Of a stretch of DNA of 64,000 nt, positions 53,201-60,051 are shown in pieces. The DNA is from a virus. The notes beneath the pieces were generated by a model. That model was not told the origin of the DNA, ran no database searches, and saw nothing but the letters and a program-made list of their open reading frames with translations. Position 1 is the stretch's first letter; every line of letters starts with the position of its first letter. Location: the IMG/VR virus record IMGVR_UViG_3300012009_000091, positions 1 through 64,000 of that record. One strand, given 5' to 3'. Both the position numbers and the translations under genes were made by a program.

Positions 53201-56200
53201 TCGAGTCTTTATTGCGTACTGCTGGGGTGAAGTTGAAGAAAGGGGATACACTCAGTTTGATCCCACAGACCGACGAGCAGACCGAAAAGCTGGCTCGGGG
53301 ACGTCCTCCGCTGGAGGACGCCGGACGGATGTATGCGTTTCAACGAGATCGGGTTGTGGAAGAGCCTGAAGGCCTGTTTGATCCTGTCAAGACTGGTGGG
53401 TCAGAGGGAGATAGGTGGAGTTACTTTCGGCTTCCGGAACCGATTCCCAATCCAATGTTTGCTCCGGCTATTTCGTCTTTGACGGGTTGGTCTGAGTCTA
53501 CACTCAAACGGGTGGTCGAGGGTAAACAGGAATATGGGGGTTTGATCGGTGGACCGGCGGTCGCGAAGCGCCTTGAGGAGGTAGATCTGGATGCGGAAGA
53601 AGCGAAGCTTCGGGAGCAAGCCCAGAGTGTACAAGGAAGAAAACGCCTCAACATGGAGAACAAAGCCAAGGAGTTGAGTCGGATCTATCGGAGACTTCGG
53701 TATGTAACGGCTTTGAAAGGTCGGGATCTTCGTCCTGAGAAAGTGTATATGATGCAGAATGTTCCTGTTCTGCCGCCAAAGTTGCGTCCTGTTATCGCTC
53801 TTAGTAGTGGGGAGCGGTCGGCTGACGACATGAACAACCTTTATCGAGATCTTGCGCTGGTTTCGAATACTATGAAGGAGAGTCAAGAGCGGGGGGTCTC
53901 TCCTAAGCACCTGCAGCCTTTGCGTGGCGCCTTGTATGATGGCCTCTCTGCTTTGATCTCTGCTAAGAGTGGGGATCGCCCGTTGAGTGGGGCATACAGA
54001 GGGGTCATTGGTTCTATCTCCGGTAAACGCCCTGTAGAGGAGGGAAAAGGCGAAGTAGGGCAGGCCAAAGGCGGATTATTTCAAGATCAAATCACGCGTC
54101 GTCGACAGGATTTCTCAGCTCGGACGACGATCACGGTTGAACCTCGACTCGAGATTGATCAGATTGGTATGCCCTTCAAAATGGCGTACGAGATTTATTC
54201 TCCGTGGGCACAAAAGCGGTTGCGGGAAAAGTATGGGTACGCTACTCGAGACGCGCGTAAGTACTATGAAGAGAAGGGCCCTGATGATCCGCGTGTACGG
54301 GACGTTCTCTCTGATGCGGTAGCCGAGCGGCCTTCACTTGTCAAACGGGATCCCGCTTTGCACAAATTCAACGTGATGGCTTTCAATCCAGTTCTGGTGG
54401 AAGGCAGTGCATTACAAATCCACCCGTTGGTGACCGGAGGATTCAATGCGGACTTTGATGGCGATACGATGTCCGTATACGTGCCTGTGAAAGAGGAGGC
54501 GGTTGAAGAGTCTTATAAGATGTTGCCTTCTAACAACATCTACAATCCGACAAACGGCAAGTTGATGTACGCCCCGAGTCAAGAAATGGTTTGGGGCTTA
54601 CACAGTCTCACTAGCGTAGGAAAGAAGACCAATTGGAAGTTTGGATCTCGCAAAGCAGCGGAAAGCGCGTTGAATCGTGGGGATGTTCACCAAACAGATC
54701 GCATCAAAATAGGCACGCGTGAGACAACTTTAGGGTGGGAAAAAATCAACGACATTCTCCCCGGCCGGTTTCGTTTCAAAGGGTCTTTGGACAATCGAAA
54801 GCCACTTGACAAGCATCGAATTTCTGACTTGTTGAGTAAGGTCGCTGCAAAGGAACCTGAAACATTCGCCCCACTGGTAAACACTCTCAAGGATGTCGGT
54901 AATCAAAACGCTACAGAAGATGCGTCGTCTTTTTCTCTGAAAGACTTTGATGTGGTAGGTCAGGAGTTCCGAGATCGCACTTTTCGGGAAGCCGAAGAAA
55001 AGGCATCTCGAAGTAAAGATCCACTTGGCGTGCTGTCTGATGCGCTCAAGAAAGTTGATCGACACACTCTTGAAGTGCTGAGTTCGCAAAAGAAGCCGAA
55101 TGCGATCTTTCAAATCGTCACGTCGGGATCGAAGGCCAGTTGGCCTCAGCTCAAGCAAATTGTCAGTGCTCCTGCATTGGTGTACGACACTCAAAATCGA
55201 ATTGTCCCGCGATTGATCAAAAAGTCGTACAGTGAAGGTTTACCGTTGATGGATTATTGGACGGGTCTCCACGGAGCCCGAAAAGGGGCTATCAATAAGT
55301 CCATCTCGACGTCCCGTCCCGGATATCTTGGGAAACAGGTGATGCGGTCTGTGATTGATCAGGTTGTTGTGGAAGATGATTGCGGAACGCGACAAGGTCG
55401 ATCGATGTCGCCGGATGATCCAGAAGCGGTTAATCGGTATTTGGCGTCCGGTATTCGAGTTCAGGGCGGGAAGCGAGATCGGAATTTCAATCGTAATTCG
55501 GTGGTAACGCCGAACATAGTGTCCTCTCTTCGTGCCCACAAGACCCCTTCGATACATGTACGATCTCCCATGCGATGCGAAAGTACGGACGGTGTGTGCG
55601 CTAAGTGTATGGGGTTGGACGAGGAAGGACGGGATTATGCCGTTGGAACGAATGTCGGTGTTCAGGCCGCTCAAGGAGTAGGGGAGCCGTCGACGCAGTT
55701 GTCATTGAATGTATTTCATACCGGTGGGGTGGTAGAGGATCCCAATATTCCTGTTGAGAGCGATCGTCTGCAGCGTGCTGAACACTTGTTGCGGCTTACT
55801 CAACGAATCCCCAATAGTGCTGTGCTCTCTCCGAGATCTGGAAAGATCGAAGGAGTACGAGAAGCTCCTCAGGGAGGACATGAGGTTAAGATCGATGGAA
55901 AAGAGATCTACATTCCCCATGAGAAGAAGTTGTTCGGCAGTATCAAACCGGGTCAGGAGATAGGCAAAGGCGATCCGATGACAGCGGGGCCCATCCATCC
56001 GCTCGAGGTATTGAAGTACAAAGGTACGTATGCCGCGCAGGATACTCTCGCGGATCAATTGTACGACCTCTATAAGGGTGCTCGTGGCACCAAGAAGAAA
56101 CACTTTGAGGTGATCGTACGAGGGATGTCCAAGAACACACAGGTATTGGATCCAAAGGACTCTGAGTGGGAGTCTGGACAAGTGACGTCATTGACGAAAG

Positions 56201-56478
56201 TTAAGAAACATAATCGAGAAGCAGGGAAAGACCAGCGGGTCAAACATCTGCCTATCATGCGTGGAATTGGGACGTCTCCCCTGTTGTCTGAAGATTGGAT
56301 AGCTCGGCTCAATGGAGAGCGACTTCGGAGTACTATCGTAGGGGCGGCCACTCAAGGTTGGGAATCTCAGGCGCACAGTACTCACCCTATCCCCGCGATG
56401 ACTTTTTTGAATGAAGAAGAGCTGTCGGAAGAGTCAGGCTTTGGGCGGCCTATCCAACCGATACGATCTCCGTATTAG
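50236..56478 (+). CDS. Single-chain (fused beta-beta-prime) multisubunit-type RNA polymerase, 2080 aa
   Basis: One uninterrupted polypeptide carries both large bacterial RNAP subunits. Beta part (about 1-1030): HLGYIDPLHTPE (398-409), MPWYGRNFED (E651, D652), EGDKLVSRNANKG (K787, K795, equal to E. coli K1065/K1073) and SPLGIPSRINLGQ. Beta-prime part (about 1040-2080): EGLFDP (1045-1050), PVLPPKLRP (1177-1185), DFSARTTITVEP, the catalytic NADFDGDTM (D1406, D1408, D1410), the bridge helix with HGARKG (1679-1684), zinc site C1716, C1781, C1788, C1791, and the trigger loop GEPSTQLSLNVFHTGG (H1828). The N-terminal zinc ribbon is missing, Arg933 is replaced by Asn1825, and the clamp helices (about 1197-1240) are diverged. 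All other catalytic elements look intact. It should transcribe phage genes; no alpha or omega is seen nearby. Confidence 0.95.
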   Translation: MQEIYNFDQIKESVQEALGQIFPVAGRNLVVDLNSLDIRDRKNPASVHEQYGALTSGRSWTIPVYANVTLRGPDGELDRGRVKVLELPKLTERNTFIVDGNERQLHSVLRRKSGVYTRHDEVGDLVSEFNLDNGLHEGGKTDRGRKFAIHFDNTTNQFYTRLGGKKKINAYTLLESLGHDMEGLRQRFGDEIHSKNLKRTSKKIKQDVSKIYDTIYGSKAKSGLTSDQMRQQIQEAFRRTKVDPDTTKVTLGTPADSIDSNILVRSMDKLLNISRGQEKEDDRESLVFKKVVFPPQLIAERVSHHRNIEQIRGKIRAKLNVRGRGRKSPERVGEAVPTRLLDKPLHDLFAESTESDLVDQPNPVGIASGYNRISMLGTGAIRSLDQIPSSAPLISPSHLGYIDPLHTPESHKAGVSVHLPMNTKMGEDKRLVSRMLTPDGEEKWVAAEDAAQAVVAAPDSYDMRSGRPVPRGKTVQVQRNGEIEDVDPTEVDYIIPHARDVFDVATNLVPYLQNNQGNRAMMAGKHATQALPLKYRDTPPIQTGIEGDLGETAGARRSPVSGRVSDITEVDGAYEIRIQESGKTRPTIVRAYRNYPMAKGVVMDSDLKVQPGDSVKTGDLLADSSFTKDGMLSMGTPLRTAYMPWYGRNFEDGVVISDRAADQLTSLHLHEKSKYEPEAISDKTRFLDWYRARFQSQDEINALDGSGVIQKGQTVQPGQILMARLKQVERDSEEARLRKRMKLTPFDPVVMTWDKEVPGTVTDVRKNRDGTVRVFVKTEEKMREGDKLVSRNANKGIVVKILPDAEMPQTKDGKQVDVLLSPLGIPSRINLGQVLETAASKVVEKTGKPINLSDQMFGPNSDIKHVQRLLKDAKITDTEELVDPTRGNKSFGKVFTGPQYFYKLEHQVAKKERSRGQGKYDRWDVPAGGDGGAQTIGELGTYAMLSHGAVENLRDMQLYKSQKNDELWDALIHGQPIPPPKHITPNVRFESLLRTAGVKLKKGDTLSLIPQTDEQTEKLARGRPPLEDAGRMYAFQRDRVVEEPEGLFDPVKTGGSEGDRWSYFRLPEPIPNPMFAPAISSLTGWSESTLKRVVEGKQEYGGLIGGPAVAKRLEEVDLDAEEAKLREQAQSVQGRKRLNMENKAKELSRIYRRLRYVTALKGRDLRPEKVYMMQNVPVLPPKLRPVIALSSGERSADDMNNLYRDLALVSNTMKESQERGVSPKHLQPLRGALYDGLSALISAKSGDRPLSGAYRGVIGSISGKRPVEEGKGEVGQAKGGLFQDQITRRRQDFSARTTITVEPRLEIDQIGMPFKMAYEIYSPWAQKRLREKYGYATRDARKYYEEKGPDDPRVRDVLSDAVAERPSLVKRDPALHKFNVMAFNPVLVEGSALQIHPLVTGGFNADFDGDTMSVYVPVKEEAVEESYKMLPSNNIYNPTNGKLMYAPSQEMVWGLHSLTSVGKKTNWKFGSRKAAESALNRGDVHQTDRIKIGTRETTLGWEKINDILPGRFRFKGSLDNRKPLDKHRISDLLSKVAAKEPETFAPLVNTLKDVGNQNATEDASSFSLKDFDVVGQEFRDRTFREAEEKASRSKDPLGVLSDALKKVDRHTLEVLSSQKKPNAIFQIVTSGSKASWPQLKQIVSAPALVYDTQNRIVPRLIKKSYSEGLPLMDYWTGLHGARKGAINKSISTSRPGYLGKQVMRSVIDQVVVEDDCGTRQGRSMSPDDPEAVNRYLASGIRVQGGKRDRNFNRNSVVTPNIVSSLRAHKTPSIHVRSPMRCESTDGVCAKCMGLDEEGRDYAVGTNVGVQAAQGVGEPSTQLSLNVFHTGGVVEDPNIPVESDRLQRAEHLLRLTQRIPNSAVLSPRSGKIEGVREAPQGGHEVKIDGKEIYIPHEKKLFGSIKPGQEIGKGDPMTAGPIHPLEVLKYKGTYAAQDTLADQLYDLYKGARGTKKKHFEVIVRGMSKNTQVLDPKDSEWESGQVTSLTKVKKHNREAGKDQRVKHLPIMRGIGTSPLLSEDWIARLNGERLRSTIVGAATQGWESQAHSTHPIPAMTFLNEEELSEESGFGRPIQPIRSPY

Positions 56479-56487
56479 AGGACCACC

Positions 56488-58185
56488 GTGCCACAATCGA
56501 GAATACAGCAGCGTGATCGAACGTCGAGACGACAGCCTCCTGCAGCTATCTCTAAGGGCCGGATTCGAGATGTGCATCCTAGATATTGGACGGTAGATGT
56601 GGAGCTCGAGAATGGCGCATTCATCGAGAGCGCACCTGTGGTCTCTCCGTATTTTCACCAGGAAAATGGAGAAGGGTTCAGCGCTCTTCCGGAAATAGGG
56701 GCTCACTGTCTTCTCCTTACTGGTACCGCAGAGGGGTATGAACCGGCGGTGTTAGCGTTCACGCCGCTTCGATCCACGGAGTATCAAGAATCTGAGGAAC
56801 CAGAAGAAGATCATAGTGCTGGGCGAGGTCCTGCTGTCCCTGGGGATATTTACATCCACGGCCGAGATGAGAATTTCGTACGGCTTCGACGTGGGGGAGT
56901 TGTAGAGATCGGGGCGGATGAAGGCACTCGCTCTTGGTACATTCCATTTGGCAATCTCATTCGGCATATCTGCGCTAACTATGAGCTGTCTGTCAGCGGT
57001 TCGGTGGCGCGGATCAATACCCTCGATTCGCCGGAGATCCCGGAAGAGGGGCCGACCCCTCTTCAACTCGATCTGAGATTGCAAGAGTACGTCGAGAAAG
57101 CCCCTCTCATCGACTTGAAAATGGGACACGTGGTGGATGACGAGGGGAGGTCCTTGGCGGCCAATCAGGGGGATATCGTTGCGCGTATGTTGGTGTTTGA
57201 TCAAACAACCGCAGATGCTGCTCAGCGGGATGGCATTGATCCTAGTCCGGATCAAGCCGCTGTGGCGATTCGTTTTGATAAGAACGGAAATGCTGAGCAG
57301 ATCATGTCGGGTCAGTGGCTCGTGCAAGCAGCTGGTCGCCGTCTGTACCTGACCGATTCCGATGTTCAATTAGTCCGAGGAAATCGACGTGAGGAGATCA
57401 CGGGAAATGCAGACCGTCATATCGGAGGCGATGTTATCGATCGTGCTGATGGTTCGCGGGTGATTCAATCACGAGGCCCCTTGACGATCAGTTGTGAACA
57501 ATTACAGATCGAAGAACAGCGAGCGCGACAGACTTCGATGGCCGGGAATCGAGGTACTATTGTAGGTGGGAATTCGGAAGATCAGGTCGCGGGTGATCGA
57601 ACTACTGGATCGGGTGGTGGGGTCAACGATACGTGTTTGGGGAATCGAGCTGTTACTACTGGTGGGAAGGTCATCGAGACAGTGTTGCATGCAGCAGAAC
57701 CGACTAGCATGTTGCAGGGTGCTGTAGCACATCTACTCGACGTCCTGGACGGCACGATTCGTCAAAAAGCGCGGCTGGGAAATATAGAGCTCGAGGTTGG
57801 TCCTCTCGGCTCTCCGATTTGTAAAATTACAGTACACAACAACCCCACACAACCTACAGAGATAGGACGTGTTTCTATTACCTGGGCGAACCCTGCTATG
57901 AAGTTGATTATCGACGGGTTGACGGGAGCGGCCACATTTACGAATATGATAGGGGAGTGGACACTGGGTGCTGACGGTCGGCAGTATGTCGGCCCTCGTG
58001 GTGGAAGCGGGCCTGGTGCAGGGAATGTCGTGACGACGAATACACATCCGTTCTGTTACGTAACCGGCGCGCCCATTATTGGGTGTTCAGGCTCTACTGC
58101 TGCTGGGGTTCCGGCGCCAGGTCCAGCTGCTCCGGTAGTAGGGCCAGCGGATAACATTCCTGATCCTGACATACCGAGGCCGTGA
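56488..58185 (+). CDS. Baseplate central spike (gp5/gpV-like), 565 aa
   Basis: GTG start ten bases after the polymerase stop, with a GAGGACC site. Residues 22-95 have an OB-fold pattern (GRIRDVHPRYWTVDVELENG, then FSALPEIGAHCLLLTG), as in the first domain of spike proteins. A polar middle (to about 300) leads to a beta-helix-like shaft (VQLVRGNRREEITGNADRHI; GNSEDQVAGDRTTG). The end carries THPFCYVTGAPIIGCSGS, which may help cap the tip through a metal site. The protein would pierce the host envelope. A Gly/Pro-rich tail follows. Confidence 0.7.
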   Translation: MPQSRIQQRDRTSRRQPPAAISKGRIRDVHPRYWTVDVELENGAFIESAPVVSPYFHQENGEGFSALPEIGAHCLLLTGTAEGYEPAVLAFTPLRSTEYQESEEPEEDHSAGRGPAVPGDIYIHGRDENFVRLRRGGVVEIGADEGTRSWYIPFGNLIRHICANYELSVSGSVARINTLDSPEIPEEGPTPLQLDLRLQEYVEKAPLIDLKMGHVVDDEGRSLAANQGDIVARMLVFDQTTADAAQRDGIDPSPDQAAVAIRFDKNGNAEQIMSGQWLVQAAGRRLYLTDSDVQLVRGNRREEITGNADRHIGGDVIDRADGSRVIQSRGPLTISCEQLQIEEQRARQTSMAGNRGTIVGGNSEDQVAGDRTTGSGGGVNDTCLGNRAVTTGGKVIETVLHAAEPTSMLQGAVAHLLDVLDGTIRQKARLGNIELEVGPLGSPICKITVHNNPTQPTEIGRVSITWANPAMKLIIDGLTGAATFTNMIGEWTLGADGRQYVGPRGGSGPGAGNVVTTNTHPFCYVTGAPIIGCSGSTAAGVPAPGPAAPVVGPADNIPDPDIPRP

Positions 58186-58199
58186 TGGGCTGGCTCCAA

Positions 58200-58640
58200 A
58201 TTGTGAAAAAACGTGGAGCGAGAACGGACAATGAGTAACACAGTTTTACAGGCTTTTGTAACTGCTTTTGAGAAATGTGCAGTTGATCCTGAATCTGCGT
58301 TGGCTGGAGGAGGCGTCGGCACTTTGGTCGGAGGGGCGGGTGGTGCGACCATTGCGGATCGGGCAATGAAGGCGTATATGGCGCGGAAGTACGGGTTGAA
58401 TAAAATCAATCCTGCGTACTTAAAGCACTTGCGAGGGCGGGCTCGTGGGGCGGGAGCTTTGGGAGCCGCTATTCCACTCGGTCTTGCAGGTGCATTAGCG
58501 GGAGGTATGATAGGGGGGTGAGAAAACGGTCAGCAGTGTGAAGACACGTAGAGTGAGAATGGACAATGAATAACACAGTTTTACAGGCTTTCGTGACTGC
58601 TTTCGAGAAGTGCGCAGCTGATCCTGAATCTGCTTTGGCT
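58200..58640 (+). repeat. Tandem partial duplication of a small gene and its leader
   Basis: The block from about 58202 to 58310 (leader plus first 30 codons) recurs from about 58535 to 58645. In the 32 bases ending at each ATG, 27 match. The two first 24 residues differ at only two positions or so. Downstream the copies diverge. The spacing of about 335 bases is the length of the first gene plus leader. Confidence 0.75.
58231..58521 (+). CDS. Glycine-zipper small protein A (duplicated), 96 aa
   Basis: ATG 58231 is preferred to the GTG at 58213 because the upstream 30 bases match those before the paralogue at 58566. Residues 1-24 SNTVLQAFVTAFEKCAVDPE are nearly identical to that paralogue. 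Two Gly/Ala-rich stretches (GGGVGTLVGGAGG and ALGAAIPLGLAGALAGGM) have GxxxG spacing that would suit a membrane or tightly packed helical hairpin. Function unknown; a holin-like or virion membrane protein cannot be excluded. Confidence 0.65.
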   Translation: MSNTVLQAFVTAFEKCAVDPESALAGGGVGTLVGGAGGATIADRAMKAYMARKYGLNKINPAYLKHLRGRARGAGALGAAIPLGLAGALAGGMIGG

Positions 58641-58991
58641 GCCGAAAGCGTCGGTGCTTTGGTTGGAGGGGGTGAGAAAACGGCCGGTAGGCGGCGGAGG
58701 CTCCTTCTCGGGTTGGGCGGTTTAGGTGCGTTGACAGGTGGAGGGTTGTTAGGTCTGCAAGCATTGGGGACAAAAAGCGGGGACTGGGAGGACTACTTGA
58801 TTCCAAATCCGCAGGCTATAGCTGCGGGAGGGGAGCGTGTAGGCCAGTTGTCTGGGCAGTTGGCCGCTCATTTTGCCCGTCAAAGACCGACTACTATAAG
58901 CGATATGCGCGAAAGCAGTAGAAAGTGGAGGGGCCGACTCGATGGTATCAGTGACCGCATGTCCAATGCCGTTTTAGACTATGATTTGTGA
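58566..58991 (+). CDS. Glycine-rich small protein B (duplicated), 141 aa
   Basis: Begins NNTVLQAFVTAFEKCAADPE, almost the same as the protein at 58231, then diverges. It keeps one Gly-rich hydrophobic segment (LLLGLGGLGALTGGGLLGLQ) after a basic turn (KTAGRRRR), then a polar tail with possible helix (ISDMRESSRKWRGRLDG). The 32 bases before the start match the paralogue's at 27 positions. So a tandem partial duplication created this pair, and the second copy gained a new C-terminus. Confidence 0.7.
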   Translation: MNNTVLQAFVTAFEKCAADPESALAAESVGALVGGGEKTAGRRRRLLLGLGGLGALTGGGLLGLQALGTKSGDWEDYLIPNPQAIAAGGERVGQLSGQLAAHFARQRPTTISDMRESSRKWRGRLDGISDRMSNAVLDYDL

Positions 58992-58993
58992 TA

Positions 58994-59686
58994 ATGCTGG
59001 TTGTGTCCACCATGGCGACTTACATGTTTGACGCATGTGTCGTAGCCTTCCCGGAAATGGCGACTTTCTATCGAGCTAATGCATATAGCGTTCCTATCGT
59101 TTCTGCGCATCGTCCAATCGAAGAGATTTGTTCGGCGATTGCGAGTGCAGTAGTTGACCTTCTCCCCACTTCAATGACCTTTGTAGGGGTCGGTCCAGGC
59201 GCTAATGCATCGCCGGGTCCATTTCCTGTAACCCCCGCTGATTTCTCTGTGGCTGGGCCTGCGGCTAAAACCGACGCTGTACAGGACACGCAGACGGCAC
59301 TTGGCTGGGTTGGAAAGAGTGGTCCATCTTTGATCGAGGTATTGATGCGTGCCATGATGGACTACATCACGCTCAATCTTACGCTCTCAACGTCCACAGG
59401 ATTGACTGACGCAGGTTCGGGAGGGACTATGAGTATTTCAGCGGGATCGCTTCCTTCTGGAAGTGCGATCTCCGCCGCTGCTCTTGCTATTTTGTCTGAC
59501 GCGGGGCAGTTTTATAAGAATGACAATCCGTCTTTAGGGTTGGCCCCTTCGTTGGTAAACATGATCGACGCGTATTGTTCTGGGGTTCCTGGCGTGTGTG
59601 CTGCATTGGGTGGCGTGGTCACCATCTCGCCAATTGGTCCTGCTACGGCCACAACTATGTCCATCGCCGCAGGATCGGTATCATGA
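58994..59686 (+). CDS. Hydrophobic virion protein, 230 aa
   Basis: Reading frame opens at GTG 58988, overlapping the previous stop; ATG 58994 is used here, but ATG 59012 is also possible since none has a clear ribosome site. The N-terminus is hydrophobic (MLVVSTMATYMFDACVVAF). The middle (SPGPFPVTPADFSVAGPA) is small-residue rich, and the rest alternates Gly/Ser/Thr with Ala-rich helices (GSAISAAALAILSDAGQ). Family unknown. It ends by ATGA into the next gene. Tail or head-tail connector role is inferred from position. Confidence 0.55.
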   Translation: MLVVSTMATYMFDACVVAFPEMATFYRANAYSVPIVSAHRPIEEICSAIASAVVDLLPTSMTFVGVGPGANASPGPFPVTPADFSVAGPAAKTDAVQDTQTALGWVGKSGPSLIEVLMRAMMDYITLNLTLSTSTGLTDAGSGGTMSISAGSLPSGSAISAAALAILSDAGQFYKNDNPSLGLAPSLVNMIDAYCSGVPGVCAALGGVVTISPIGPATATTMSIAAGSVS

Positions 59687-60051
59687 CAGAGTGGACATCT
59701 GTCGACCGCTGTCAGATAGAGGTCGTTCTGGACAAGACGTGTTCGCTGTTGTACTCCATAGTGACGAAGGCTATGCAGGCGGAAGGAATCCGTACAGCGA
59801 ATTTATTGAGGGCCGTAGATGAGCATGTCAGAGTGGAAACAGACCAAACTGTTCAGTCCAGACGCCTCGAGGTTCTTGCTCGAACTATCGAGCGGGACCT
59901 CATCTTACGTAAGGGAGGGGAGTCGATGGCTGGACAATTTAGCGGATTTAGCTGGTCCGCTTCGGGCCATCGTCGAAGCTCTCAATCTGGCCAGCCCCTC
60001 GATTGGTATACTGAATGCTGCTGCAGCAGCGATTCAGGCGCTGATCAATGA
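59683..60051 (+). CDS. Small helical protein overlapping the next gene, 122 aa
   Basis: ATG in an ATGA overlap. Residues 1-80 look like a genuine helical protein (QIEVVLDKTCSLLYSIVTKA; QSRRLEVLARTIERDLIL). The last 42 residues (GQFSGFSWSASGHRRSS and after) look like a shadow of the large gene in the next frame. The 233-base overlap with the gene at 59819 is therefore doubtful: the large gene may start later, or a frameshift may join the two. Function unknown. Confidence 0.5.
   Translation: MTEWTSVDRCQIEVVLDKTCSLLYSIVTKAMQAEGIRTANLLRAVDEHVRVETDQTVQSRRLEVLARTIERDLILRKGGESMAGQFSGFSWSASGHRRSSQSGQPLDWYTECCCSSDSGADQ

Noticed and set aside
58213-58215. GTG 58213 as start of the first duplicated gene
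   Set aside because: The paralogue keeps the same leader bases as non-coding sequence before its ATG, so ATG 58231 is the better start.
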